Assembly: GCA_036499025.1 (NCBI GenBank)
Contig: DASYEM010000137.1
Span: forward strand, 1-60,297
Reading direction: 5' to 3'
Length of the DNA: 60,297 nucleotides
Source of the DNA: Parvibaculum sp036499025
Lineage (GTDB): Bacteria; Pseudomonadota; Alphaproteobacteria; Parvibaculales; Parvibaculaceae
Position 1 is the stretch's first letter. The number at the start of each line of letters is the position of its first letter. The position numbers and the translations under genes are program-made. Of the stretch, positions 1 to 7,542 are shown one piece after another. The notes beneath the pieces were generated by a model. The model made no database searches. It had not been told where the DNA came from and saw only the letters and a list, made by a program, of their open reading frames with translations.

Positions 1-123
1 TTCGAGGCCTGCGACTTCCTGATGGACTACTTGAAGACCCGCGCGCCCTTCTGGAAACGCGAGGGCGAAAGCTGGGTCGAGGCAAAGGCAAGCGACGACA
101 AGGCGGCGGAACGCTGGAAATAG
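1..123 (+). CDS. moaE: Molybdopterin synthase catalytic subunit MoaE, C-terminal fragment
   Basis: The window opens inside this reading frame. The last 40 codons read FEACDFLMDYLKTRAPFWKR and end at a TAG. This matches the MoaE C-terminus, where a conserved helix of the type 'MDYLKTxAPFWKKE' carries the lysines that contact the precursor. MoaE transfers sulfur from thiocarboxylated MoaD to precursor Z to make molybdopterin in the cytoplasm. The upstream partner moaD would lie outside the window. The fragment is short, but the motif is distinctive. Nothing suggests truncation other than the window edge. Confidence 0.85.
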   Translation, partial: FEACDFLMDYLKTRAPFWKREGESWVEAKASDDKAAERWK

Positions 124-192
124 CCGCGTCCTTCTCTCGGAAGATGTATTGCAAAAACACCGTCTTGGCGCATCACAGGCTGCTCATAAACT

Positions 193-216
193 GTTCTCCA
201 TATGCAATTGGAGAAC
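193..216 (+). promoter_or_regulatory. Inverted repeat covering the ribosome binding site of the thioesterase gene
   Basis: A perfect 8-bp inverted repeat (gttctcca at 193–200, tggagaac at 209–216) with an 8-nt spacer ends 5 nt before the ATG at 222. Its right arm contains the GGAGAA Shine-Dalgarno sequence. As RNA it would form a hairpin hiding the ribosome binding site; as DNA it could be a dimeric repressor operator. The sequence does not decide between the two. Confidence 0.4.
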
Positions 217-221
217 ATCGC

Positions 222-650
222 ATGACCACCGAACACATCTCACCTGATATTCCGCCGGGCTTCGCGCCGCATTTCCGTAAAAGCCCCGTCACAACCCCAT
301 GGGAACCGCTCTACTCCAAAACCACCGACAAGGCGGTCGTCATCGGCTTGCGCATCGCCGCACCGCATACCAATTCGCGCGGCCTTGCTCATGGCGGCTT
401 GATCTCAACACTCGCGGACAACGCGATGGGATTGAGTTGCGGGCTGCACTATCCGAACGGGAGCGCGGCGCTGACCGTGAGCCTCAACATCGATTTTCTC
501 GGCTCGGCGACAATCGGCCAGTGGCTCGAGGTCTCGACGGAATTCGTGAAGCCCGGCTCGACACTCTGTTTTGCGCAATGTTTCGTCACCGCCGACGGCA
601 AGCCTTGCGCGCGGGCGAACGCGACGTTCAGGATTGCGACCACTCATTGA
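222..650 (+). CDS. PaaI-type hotdog-fold thioesterase
   Basis: This 142-aa single-domain protein has the length of a PaaI/YdiI-type acyl-CoA thioesterase. The signature is AHGGLISTLADNAMG (residues 56–70): the HGG turn followed by the helix with Asp66, the expected catalytic acid. The second half gives the usual beta strands (SLNIDFLGSA, FVTADGKPCARANATFR). Members hydrolyse aryl- or acyl-CoA thioesters in the cytoplasm; the substrate cannot be read from sequence. The start at 222 is chosen because GGAGAA precedes it by 5 nt and the protein then aligns with the family; an upstream in-frame start at 144 would cross the inverted repeat. The gene stands alone between moaE and the convergent ilvE. 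Confidence 0.8.
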   Translation: MTTEHISPDIPPGFAPHFRKSPVTTPWEPLYSKTTDKAVVIGLRIAAPHTNSRGLAHGGLISTLADNAMGLSCGLHYPNGSAALTVSLNIDFLGSATIGQWLEVSTEFVKPGSTLCFAQCFVTADGKPCARANATFRIATTH

Positions 651-660
651 ACAAACAAAA

Positions 661-683
661 AGGGCGGCTCAATGAGCCGCCCT
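661..683. terminator. Intrinsic terminator between the thioesterase and ilvE (mainly for ilvE)
   Basis: A perfect 10-bp stem (agggcggctc / gagccgccct) closes a 3-nt loop. On the minus strand the hairpin is followed by a U-rich tract (complement of the A-run at 652–660), making it a good terminator for ilvE. On the plus strand only a weak T-rich tail follows. Confidence 0.85.
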
Positions 684-704
684 CTTCGTCTGGTGCGATG
701 AGAG

Positions 705-1601
705 TTACGCCGTGGCGCGCGCGGCGACCTTTGGCTGGACTTCGGCCATGTAATCTTCAAACAGCGTCGCGGTGATCTTGCCCGGCGTGAATTTGTGTGG
801 GCCGATCTCGCCGACAGGCGTCACTTCCGCCGCCGAACCGGTGATGAAGCATTCGCTGAAGCTTGGCAGTTCCTCCGGCTTGATGTGCCGTTCGATGACC
901 TCAATGCCGCGCTTTTTGGCGAGCCCGATCACCGTCTGGCGTGTGATCCCGTTCAGGAAGCAATCCGGCGTCGGCGTGTGGATGACGCCGTCCTTGATGA
1001 AGAAGATGTTGGCGCCCGTGGCTTCCGCGACGTAGCCGCGATAGTCGTACATCAGCGCGTCGGCATAGCCGTTGTTTTCGGCGGCGTGCTTGGAGATCGT
1101 GCAGATCATGTAGAGGCCGGCGGCCTTGGCATGGGACGGCGCGGTTTCCGGCGAAGGACGCTTGTACTTGGCGATGTCGAGGCGGATGCCCTTCTTGCGC
1201 TGTTCCACGTCGAAATAGGACGGCCATTCCCAGGCGGCGACGGCGAAGTTGATCTTATTCTTCTGCGCCGAGACGCCCATCATCTCGCTACCGCGCCAGG
1301 CGACCGGGCGGACATAACCATCGACGAGCTTCTGCGCCGCAAGTTCCGCCCGGCAGGCCTCGTTGATTTCTTCGACCGAATAGGGAATCTCGAAGCCCAT
1401 GAGCTTGGCTGAATTGACCAGACGCTCGGAATGTTCCTGGAGCTTGAATATCTCGCCGCCATAGGCCCGGCATCCTTCGAATACGCTGCTCGCATAATGG
1501 AGCCCATGCGTCAGCACGTGGATCTTCGCATCCGCCCAAGGCACCAACGTGCCGTTGAACCAGATGAAGCCGTCGCGTTTATCGAAAGGAATGTCTGCCA
1601 T
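705..1601 (-). CDS. ilvE: Branched-chain amino acid aminotransferase IlvE
   Basis: This 299-aa PLP fold-type IV aminotransferase interconverts valine, leucine or isoleucine with their 2-oxo acids, using 2-oxoglutarate/glutamate. Visible landmarks are HGLHYASSVFEGCRAY near residues 32–47, the probable PLP lysine K159 in APSHAKAAG, and the E-x-T/G-x-N-x-F element in YVAEATGANIFFI. The length is normal for bacterial IlvE. The ATG at 1601 is preferred over one eight codons upstream because AAAAGGA lies just before it and MADIPFDKRDG is a typical N-terminus. The gene is monocistronic, faces the MarR gene back to back, and ends at a strong terminator. Confidence 0.93.
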   Translation of the reverse strand: MADIPFDKRDGFIWFNGTLVPWADAKIHVLTHGLHYASSVFEGCRAYGGEIFKLQEHSERLVNSAKLMGFEIPYSVEEINEACRAELAAQKLVDGYVRPVAWRGSEMMGVSAQKNKINFAVAAWEWPSYFDVEQRKKGIRLDIAKYKRPSPETAPSHAKAAGLYMICTISKHAAENNGYADALMYDYRGYVAEATGANIFFIKDGVIHTPTPDCFLNGITRQTVIGLAKKRGIEVIERHIKPEELPSFSECFITGSAAEVTPVGEIGPHKFTPGKITATLFEDYMAEVQPKVAARATA

Positions 1602-1781
1602 TTGTCCGATCCTTTTCCGCCGCATTCAGCTCTTTGAGCGAGCCCTTTCAGGCTTTGCGTTGGATAGCCACTTTGCCCCGATCGAAGCCTGCCGAAAACA
1701 TATAGAATTTGGAAGATTCGACCGGCCCGGTTTCGTTTATTGTCTCTTGGCGGTCCCTATTATCTAGCACCGCAGGAAAAA

Positions 1782-1802
1782 TATGTCAACATGGCTGACA
1801 TA
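1782..1802. promoter_or_regulatory. Palindromic operator candidate upstream of the MarR-type gene
   Basis: A perfect 7-bp inverted repeat (tatgtca / tgacata) separated by 7 nt ends 5 nt before the ATG at 1808. The size and position fit an autoregulatory site for a dimeric MarR protein. It lies in the divergent spacer with ilvE, so it could affect both genes. No experimental link is visible. Confidence 0.55.
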
Positions 1803-1807
1803 AATAG

Positions 1808-2344
1808 ATGAGCAGCGCCAAAACCATAGGCAAAGAGCGGATTTCCGAGGCGATGAAACGCGCAAGTCCGCCTGAAACGGAAGCCGACGAACGCCTGACC
1901 GAGGCGATCGAGCTGCTGTTTTTCGGCTATCGCGACTTCATCAGCGACCCGGACGCGATCCTGACCGAATATGAATTCGGCCGGGCGCATCACCGCGTCG
2001 TCCATTTTGTCGGGCGCAATCCCGGCATCACCGTCGCTGAACTTCTCGACATTCTGCGCATCACCAAGCAAAGCCTCGCCCGGGTGCTGAGACAATTGAT
2101 CGAGCGCGGCTTCATCGAGCAGAAGACTGGCGAAAAAGACCGCCGCCAGCGCCGCCTTTATCTGACGGAAGCAGGCGCGGAATTATTGCGCCGCCTCGTC
2201 GCCCCGCAGCGCGACCGCGTGCGCAAGGCATTGGCCGCCGCAGGTCCCGGTGCGGAAACGGCCTGGCGCTCGGTAATGTTCTCCTTGCTGAATGAAGAAA
2301 ACCGGCCCGAGGTCGAACACATCATCGCCAAGGACAGCAAATGA
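1808..2344 (+). CDS. petP: MarR-family regulator resembling PetP
   Basis: This 178-aa protein has a central winged helix-turn-helix (about residues 70–120: ITVAELLDILRITKQSLARV, then a wing with GEKDRRQRRLYLT) flanked by dimerisation helices, as in MarR regulators. It overlaps the next gene by ATGA, so it is translationally coupled to an OmpR-type response regulator. In Rhodobacter capsulatus the MarR-like PetP is paired in the same way with the response regulator PetR, and both are needed for cytochrome bc1 expression; this pairing is the basis for the symbol. The N-terminal 30 residues are variable. The upstream palindrome suggests self-control. The general family is certain; the PetP assignment is inference. 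Confidence 0.7.
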   Translation: MSSAKTIGKERISEAMKRASPPETEADERLTEAIELLFFGYRDFISDPDAILTEYEFGRAHHRVVHFVGRNPGITVAELLDILRITKQSLARVLRQLIERGFIEQKTGEKDRRQRRLYLTEAGAELLRRLVAPQRDRVRKALAAAGPGAETAWRSVMFSLLNEENRPEVEHIIAKDSK

Positions 2345-3057
2345 GCGGCACGCCCGAAGCGGTTGAAGCCTCGCCTTCCGCGCCCGGCGAAGATGCGCCG
2401 CATATTCTCGTCGTCGATGACGACCGCCGCATCCGCGAACTCATCAAGCGCTATCTGTCGGAACATGGCTACCGCATCTCGACGGCGGAGAACGCCGCCG
2501 AAGCGCGCGCCAAGCTCGCGGGCCTGACCTTCGATCTTCTGGTGGTCGACGTGATGATGCCGGGCGAAAGCGGGCTCGACCTCACCTCGTCGCTGCGCCG
2601 CTCATCGAGCGTGCCGATCCTGATGCTGACCGCACGCACGGAAACCGATGACCGCATCGCAGGCCTCGAACGTGGCGCCGACGACTATCTCGGCAAGCCC
2701 TTCGAGCCGCGCGAACTGCTGCTGCGCATCGGCACCATTCTCAAGCGCTCCAAGGTGCAAGGCGGACGCAACGAAGAAATCTCGATCGGCGACTGCCGCT
2801 TCAATGTTTCGCGCGGCGAGCTGAAACGCGGCGAAGATGTCATACGTTTGACGACACGCGAAGTGCAGCTGATGCGTATTTTCGCGACCCATCCGGGACA
2901 GGCGCTCTCCCGCCTCGATCTTTGCGACAATGAGGCGGCGGAACGCTCGATTGACGTGCAGATCAACCGCCTGCGCCGCAAGATCGAGATCGATCCGCGC
3001 AATCCGCTCTATCTTCAAACGGTGCGCGGCGAAGGCTATGTGCTGATACCGGACTGA
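2341..3057 (+). CDS. petR: OmpR-family response regulator, PetR-like
   Basis: This 238-aa cytoplasmic transcription factor has an N-terminal receiver (residues about 21–135) with acidic pocket D26–D28, phospho-acceptor D70 in LLVVDVMMPG, T97 and K119, followed by a trans-act-C winged helix (about 145–238) ending RGEGYVLIPD. It overlaps the MarR gene by 4 nt and is followed 20 nt later by a membrane histidine kinase, so the three form one operon. Its partner is presumably that kinase. By analogy with R. capsulatus PetR it may activate petABC, which lies at 27–30 kb in this window. The receiver and DNA-binding assignments are secure; the target is inferred. Confidence 0.85.
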   Translation: MSGTPEAVEASPSAPGEDAPHILVVDDDRRIRELIKRYLSEHGYRISTAENAAEARAKLAGLTFDLLVVDVMMPGESGLDLTSSLRRSSSVPILMLTARTETDDRIAGLERGADDYLGKPFEPRELLLRIGTILKRSKVQGGRNEEISIGDCRFNVSRGELKRGEDVIRLTTREVQLMRIFATHPGQALSRLDLCDNEAAERSIDVQINRLRRKIEIDPRNPLYLQTVRGEGYVLIPD

Positions 3058-3077
3058 GTTGTCCCCTGGAAAATCTT

Positions 3078-4403
3078 ATGCCCTTTCGGCCTTTTCTATT
3101 GATAAAGCGATTTCTGCCGAGCGGGCTCTATTGGCGCTCGCTGATGATCATCGTCGTGCCGATGGTGATGCTGCAGGCCTTCGTCACCTATGTTTTCATG
3201 GAGCGCCATTGGCAGATGGTGACGGAAGCGCTGTCGCAAAGCGCCGTCGCCGACATCGCCATGCTGTTGTCGGAATATGAGCAGGACCCGACGCGAGAAA
3301 CGGCGGTGCGAATTTCGGCGCAAGCCAGCACCTACCTGTCGATGTCGGTGGCTTTTCTGCCGAATGAAAAACTGCCGGAGAATTCGTCCTTCGCCGGTGG
3401 CCTGCTCGACCGTTCTCTGGCCGACGAAATCCGCGCGCGGATCCCGAGGCCCTTCTGGATCGACACGGAAACCTATAGCGACTATGTCGATATCCGCATC
3501 GCCTTTGACGGCGGCGTCATGCGCGCACTGCCCTTGCGCAGCCATGTCTATGCGGCGAATTCGCATATCTTCATCGTCTGGATGGTCGCCGCCTCCATCG
3601 TACTCATCATCGTCGCGCTGCTCTTTCTGCGAAACCAGATCAGGCCCATCGAGCGGCTGGCGCAGGCGGCGGAAGATTTCGGCATGGGCCGCGACGTCGA
3701 GCGTTTCAAACCGCAAGGCGCATCCGAAGTGCGCCGCGCCGCCATCGCCTTCCTGCAAATGCGCGAACGCATCCGCCGCCAGATCGAACAGCGCACGGCC
3801 ATGCTCGCCGGTGTCAGCCACGACCTCAGAACGCCGCTGACGCGCTTCAAGCTGCAACTCGCTATGCTGAAGGACACGCCGGAAACCGAAGAGCTGCGCG
3901 CCGATGTGCGCGAAATGGAGCGGATGCTCGAGGATTACCTCGACTTCGTGCGCGGCGATCCGCGCGAAGTCTCGGAGGAAACCGATCTCGGCGAATTGCT
4001 GGAAGAAATTCAGGGCGACGCGCAGCGCAAGGGGCAGCGCGTCGCGCTCGAAACGGTGGGAGACATCACTCTGCCGCTGCGCCGCAACGCTTTCAAACGC
4101 TGCCTCACCAACGTTGTCGACAATGCGGGCAAATATGCCCGGCAGGTCTGGGTGACGGCTGTGCGCGACGGCGACGACATCGACATTCTGGTCGACGACA
4201 ATGGCGAAGGCATTCCCGACGACCAGCTGGAAGAAGTCTTCCGCCCCTTCTATCGCCTCGATGCGGCGCGCAACCTAGATGAAGGCGGCACCGGCCTCGG
4301 CCTCGCCATCGCCCGCGACATCGCGCGCGGCCATGGTGGAGATATTCAACTCTCACGCAGTCCCATGGGCGGCTTGCGCGCGCTTATCCACGTTCCGGTC
4401 TGA
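3078..4403 (+). CDS. Membrane sensor histidine kinase (EnvZ-like)
   Basis: This 441-aa inner-membrane kinase has TM1 at about 22–40, a periplasmic sensor of about 120 residues, TM2 at about 163–184, a HAMP linker, the H-box with H248 in LAGVSHDLRTPLTR, an N-box (NVVDNAGKYA), G1 (DDNGEGIPDD) and G2 (GTGLGLAIA). The architecture and the 'SHDLRTPLTR' H-box match the EnvZ/RisS class that works with OmpR-type regulators. It is the last gene of the MarR–response regulator operon and should phosphorylate the D70 regulator encoded just upstream. The signal cannot be read; the periplasmic domain shows no recognisable ligand fold. It converges on csaA with only 5 nt between them. Confidence 0.9.
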   Translation: MPFRPFLLIKRFLPSGLYWRSLMIIVVPMVMLQAFVTYVFMERHWQMVTEALSQSAVADIAMLLSEYEQDPTRETAVRISAQASTYLSMSVAFLPNEKLPENSSFAGGLLDRSLADEIRARIPRPFWIDTETYSDYVDIRIAFDGGVMRALPLRSHVYAANSHIFIVWMVAASIVLIIVALLFLRNQIRPIERLAQAAEDFGMGRDVERFKPQGASEVRRAAIAFLQMRERIRRQIEQRTAMLAGVSHDLRTPLTRFKLQLAMLKDTPETEELRADVREMERMLEDYLDFVRGDPREVSEETDLGELLEEIQGDAQRKGQRVALETVGDITLPLRRNAFKRCLTNVVDNAGKYARQVWVTAVRDGDDIDILVDDNGEGIPDDQLEEVFRPFYRLDAARNLDEGGTGLGLAIARDIARGHGGDIQLSRSPMGGLRALIHVPV

Positions 4404-4408
4404 ACGCC

Positions 4409-4750
4409 TCACATCAATTTGCGGCCATTCGGCACCGGATGATCGACGCCGACGAGAACGACGTAACCGTTCTCGTCTTCAAAGCCGAGCGTCAGCACTT
4501 CCGACATGAAGGGCCCGATCTGGCGCGGCGGAAAATTGACCACCGCCGCGACTTGCCGTCCGATCAAACCTTCGGGCGTATAGTGTTGCGTAATCTGCGC
4601 CGAGCTCTTCTTGACGCCAATCTCGGGACCGAAATCGATGCGCAGCTTGATCGCGGGCTTGCGCGCTTCGGGAAAAGGCTCGGCCGCGACCACCGTGCCG
4701 ATGCGGATGTCGACTTTCAGAAAATCATCGAAAGAAATCGTCTCGCTCAT
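4409..4750 (-). CDS. csaA: CsaA-type tRNA-binding domain protein
   Basis: This 113-aa protein consists of a single EMAP/Trbp111-like OB-fold. The hallmarks are ISFDDFLKVDIRIGTV at the N-terminus, KSSAQIT in the middle and VAAVVNFPPRQIGPFMSEVL in the second half. The family is a dimeric tRNA-binding protein reported as a Sec-related chaperone in Bacillus. Its length equals that of CsaA. Its ATG overlaps the stop of the upstream TetR/COQ9-like gene (ATGA), so the two are coupled. The molecular role in alphaproteobacteria is not settled. The family assignment is firm. Confidence 0.9.
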   Translation of the reverse strand: MSETISFDDFLKVDIRIGTVVAAEPFPEARKPAIKLRIDFGPEIGVKKSSAQITQHYTPEGLIGRQVAAVVNFPPRQIGPFMSEVLTLGFEDENGYVVLVGVDHPVPNGRKLM

Positions 4751-5352
4751 GCGGCGCTCTCACGAGTGGACCGCCCGCGAAACCGCGCGACGGTGGCGAG
4801 CATGTCTTCGGCTTGACGCAAACGCCGGTCGAGTTCCGACATGGTCTTGGCCTGATCCTCGCCGTCTTCGAGCCAGACGCGGAAGACACGCGCCCAGATG
4901 AGCGCGAGACCGCGCACGCGCAGCACGCCGCGAACGCCGGAACTGTCCAGACCCGCCGCTTCGAGCATCCAGCCAAGCGACTGAAACGCCGGACGCAGCA
5001 GCGCTACGGCGGCGACGGGATCGCGGGCAAGATCGCGGGAGATTTTCTTAAGGGCGGGCTTTGACGGCGAGAGCGCGTCGAAACGCATCATCAACACATC
5101 GAACAAACGGTCGCGGGCCGTTTCGCCGTCGAGGTCTTCGGCTTCCGCCGCTTTGAGAACTTCGGCATCTACGCCGCGCGACCAGGCGGCAAGGATCGCG
5201 GATTTCGTGGGAAACATCTGCGCAAGTTCAGGCAGGCTCACTTTCGCAGCCGATGCGATGTCGGAAAGCGACAAATCATGCCAGCCATCCTGCACGGCGA
5301 GTTTTAATGCCGCCGCGACGATCTTTTCGCTCTTGTCGATTTTCTTCGCCAT
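4747..5352 (-). CDS. TetR-like / COQ9-like protein
   Basis: This 201-aa protein begins with a TetR-type helix-turn-helix (residues about 5–50: KIVAAALKLAVQDGW, then LSDIASAAKVSLPELAQMFP). The C-terminal half (RLFDVLMMRFDALSPSKPAL, then WMLEAAG and LRVRGLALIWARVFRVWLED) resembles the COQ9 / TetR C-terminal fold that binds isoprenoid lipids. It could be a DNA-binding regulator or a ubiquinone biosynthesis accessory protein; ubiK lies 1.8 kb away in the same leftward gene series. The ATG at 5352 is chosen because GAGGAGAG precedes it; an upstream start at 5385 has no ribosome binding site. It is coupled by a 4-nt overlap to csaA. Confidence 0.65.
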   Translation of the reverse strand: MAKKIDKSEKIVAAALKLAVQDGWHDLSLSDIASAAKVSLPELAQMFPTKSAILAAWSRGVDAEVLKAAEAEDLDGETARDRLFDVLMMRFDALSPSKPALKKISRDLARDPVAAVALLRPAFQSLGWMLEAAGLDSSGVRGVLRVRGLALIWARVFRVWLEDGEDQAKTMSELDRRLRQAEDMLATVARFRGRSTRESAA

Positions 5353-5409
5353 GCGCCTCTCCTCATCGAAGGAGAACATAGGCATTCGGCAGGGCTTTGA
5401 CGAGATGGC

Positions 5410-5625
5410 TCAGGCCGCCAGCCGCGACCACTTGCGCAGGGCGACCAGCGCCCAAATCCCTTCGACGACGCCGAAGGGCCATGCGCCTTGCAGGAAACCG
5501 TAGATCGAGCCCAGCGCGCAGGCGCCCGCAAAGCCGAGGACATACCAATGGCTGCGGCTCTCAAGCGCATAGGTGACGAGCATGGCCGAGACGGCGAAGA
5601 GACCGAAAACCGTGAGGCCGTCCAC
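5410..5625 (-). CDS. Small two-helix inner-membrane protein coupled to proC
   Basis: This 71-aa protein starts at a GTG that shares its first G with the proC stop codon (TAGTG), so it is read by termination–reinitiation. Residues about 3–22 and 28–48 are hydrophobic (LTVFGLFAVSAMLVTYALE, then WYVLGFAGACALGSIYGFL), followed by a WPFGVVEGIWALVALRKW amphipathic C-terminus. The aromatic-rich tail looks conserved rather than random, and I recall similar short alphaproteobacterial membrane proteins, but I cannot name a family or function. A long frame reading through from within proC also covers it; the coupled GTG start gives a much more credible protein. Confidence 0.6.
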   Translation of the reverse strand: MDGLTVFGLFAVSAMLVTYALESRSHWYVLGFAGACALGSIYGFLQGAWPFGVVEGIWALVALRKWSRLAA

Positions 5626-6452
5626 TATTGGCCGAGGACGCGGGCACGGTCGCGCGCCGCCGCCGTGGCCCGGCGCAGGAGCGGCGACAGACCGCCCTCG
5701 CCCATCAGCACGTCGAGCGCCGCCGCCGTGGTCCCGCCGGGCGAGGTGACATTCTTGCGCAAGGTGGACGCTTCGTCGGGAAGACGATGAAGCATTTCGC
5801 CTGCGCCGCTCACCGTCGCGCGCGCAAGCTGCATCGAGAGCTTCGGATCGAGGCCAAGCGCCTCGCCCGCCGCCGCGAGACATTCCGCGAGATAGAAAAC
5901 GTAAGCCGGCCCGGAACCGGAAATCGCCGTCACCGCATCGATCAGGGGCTCGCTCTCGACCCAGCCGACCTCGCCAACCGCCGCCAGCAGCTCACTTGCA
6001 AGCTGACGCTGTTCCGCCGTGACCTGCGCATTGGCGAAAGCCGCCGTGATGCCGCGCCCGATGGCGGCAGGGGTGTTCGGCATGGCGCGCACGGCAGCGA
6101 TCTCGCCACCGAGCAATTCTTTCAAACGAATGACGCTCGTGCCCGCCGCGATCGACAGAAACAGAGTGTCCGGCGAAACAAGTGCGCCAAGTTCCGGCAG
6201 CACCTTGTCCATCGCCTGCGGCTTCACAGCGAGCAGCACGACGGCGGGCTTGCGCGCGGCGAGATCGGCAACGCTGAAATTCAAGGGAATGCCGCGCTCG
6301 GCGATCAGCCGCGCCACGTCCGGCGACGGCGCAGGATCGCGCACGAAAACATTCTTGGGCGAGAGGCCCTTGTCGAGCCAGCCTGAAAGAAGCGCCGCGC
6401 CCATCTTGCCTGCGCCGACAAGAATGAGCGGACGTTGAAGCGAAAGTGTCAT
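5625..6452 (-). CDS. proC: Pyrroline-5-carboxylate reductase ProC
   Basis: This 275-aa cytoplasmic enzyme reduces 1-pyrroline-5-carboxylate to proline with NAD(P)H, the last step of proline synthesis. The N-terminal Rossmann motif is LVGAGKMGAALLSGW (residues 11–25), and the C-terminal signature is SGSGPAYVFYLAECLAAAGE followed by VTSPGGTTAAALDVL, the P5CR dimer signature. The length is standard. It lies between a YbjN-like gene (33 nt upstream) and the 71-aa membrane protein whose GTG overlaps its stop. No regulatory site is evident. Confidence 0.95.
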   Translation of the reverse strand: MTLSLQRPLILVGAGKMGAALLSGWLDKGLSPKNVFVRDPAPSPDVARLIAERGIPLNFSVADLAARKPAVVLLAVKPQAMDKVLPELGALVSPDTLFLSIAAGTSVIRLKELLGGEIAAVRAMPNTPAAIGRGITAAFANAQVTAEQRQLASELLAAVGEVGWVESEPLIDAVTAISGSGPAYVFYLAECLAAAGEALGLDPKLSMQLARATVSGAGEMLHRLPDEASTLRKNVTSPGGTTAAALDVLMGEGGLSPLLRRATAAARDRARVLGQ

Positions 6453-6485
6453 GACTGAAACCGTATACCGTCGAACGGAAGAGGC

Positions 6486-6989
6486 TTACGCATTGCCCCG
6501 CGTCTCGAACATCGCTGCCGCAATGGCTTCCTCGGCGCTCTTGCCCGCCCAGAGAACGAACTGCACCGCGGGATAATAGCGTTCGCAAGCCTCGACCGCG
6601 AGACGCAGCAGCGCCTCGCATTGTTCGGGCGTCGCCGTCGCCCCGCCGCAAAGCAGCAGGCTGTTGCGATAAAGAAGCACGCCCTCTTCCGACCACATGT
6701 CGAAATGGCCCGACCAGAGCTGCTCGTTGATGAGGCTGAGAAGATGCCTGATCTGCGGACGCTTGTCGGTAGGCACGCGCATGTCGAGCGTCGAGGCTAC
6801 ATGAAGCCCCGAAAGGTCGTTCCGCCAGTTCAAGGAAATCTGGTGATCGCGCCACTCGCCGGCGACGCAGATGGTCAATTCGTCTTCATGGCTGCGCTCG
6901 AAAATCCAGTCGCGGATCGAGGCCACCTGCTCAAGAAGATCCAGGGGATTTGCATCGAACTCGTCGGCTTCAACGAGGGAAGCGGTCAT
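6486..6989 (-). CDS. YbjN domain-containing protein
   Basis: This 167-aa soluble protein starts MTASLVEADEFDANPLD. It shows the YbjN pattern: an N-terminal half with alternating strands (ELTICVAGEWRDHQISLNWR, then LHVASTLDMRVP) and a helix with LLSLINEQLWSGHFDMW, then LLYRNSLLL and a C-terminal helix. In alphaproteobacteria this gene typically precedes proC, as here (33-nt gap). YbjN folds resemble secretion chaperones, and the precise role is unknown. The ATG at 6989 was chosen because the extra upstream residues (MGSPSGFVPRRVRRSG) look non-native. About 178 nt with no evident gene separates it from ubiK. Confidence 0.8.
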   Translation of the reverse strand: MTASLVEADEFDANPLDLLEQVASIRDWIFERSHEDELTICVAGEWRDHQISLNWRNDLSGLHVASTLDMRVPTDKRPQIRHLLSLINEQLWSGHFDMWSEEGVLLYRNSLLLCGGATATPEQCEALLRLAVEACERYYPAVQFVLWAGKSAEEAIAAAMFETRGNA

Positions 6990-7167
6990 TCTGAACCCCG
7001 ATCTGCGCACCCGGCGCGGGACGAATCCCGAAGGTGATCCCACAACATATTGTAGGTCTAGCCCCCGGGCCCCACCATCCCAACGTGGCTCATGCTTTGA
7101 GTCGGCGCAAGCGCGCAGGGGGCCACGGAGAGCGGCGCCGGACAGAAATCCACAGATTTCTGGAATG

Positions 7168-7473
7168 TCAGGCCAGCTCGGGATCCTCGGCGGCAGGTTT
7201 TACAGCCTTCGACGCCTTGGGCTTTGCCGCCAGCGCCGCTTCGAGCGCCGCGACACGGGCCTTCAACTCTTCATTCTCCTCGCGAGCGAGGCTCGCCATG
7301 GCGCGCACCACCTCGAACTCCTCGCGGGGGACCAGATCGAGATCGGCGACAAGGCGCTCGGCCTGAGAGCGGATGACCGTTTCAACTTCCTGGCGCACAC
7401 CCTGAGCCGCCCCGGCGGCATTCGTGAAAAGCTGGGCGATGCCGTCGAGTACGCGGTTCTGCGTCTGGGTCAT
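7168..7473 (-). CDS. ubiK: Ubiquinone biosynthesis accessory factor UbiK
   Basis: This 101-aa BMFP-domain protein (formerly DUF526) starts MTQTQNRVLDGIAQLFTNAA and has the conserved LVPREEFEVVRAMASLAREE segment, which forms a coiled coil (about residues 45–85) followed by an Ala/Lys-rich tail. In E. coli, UbiK forms a complex with UbiJ and supports the later hydroxylation and methylation steps of ubiquinone synthesis. Members are trimeric, membrane-fusogenic and cytoplasmic. It sits in the leftward block divergent from lgt, a common alphaproteobacterial arrangement. Confidence 0.88.
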   Translation of the reverse strand: MTQTQNRVLDGIAQLFTNAAGAAQGVRQEVETVIRSQAERLVADLDLVPREEFEVVRAMASLAREENEELKARVAALEAALAAKPKASKAVKPAAEDPELA

Positions 7474-7542
7474 GTCGATCTCCTGTTCACCGGGGGCCGA
7501 TTATAAACCTTCGGGCTCAAAAATCGACCGGGCCAAAGCGCC

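Noticed and set aside
3096..3857. Long minus-strand frame opposite the histidine kinase
   Set aside because: It is a GC-rich shadow of a clear kinase gene: composition dominated by Arg, His and Asp, with no family motif.
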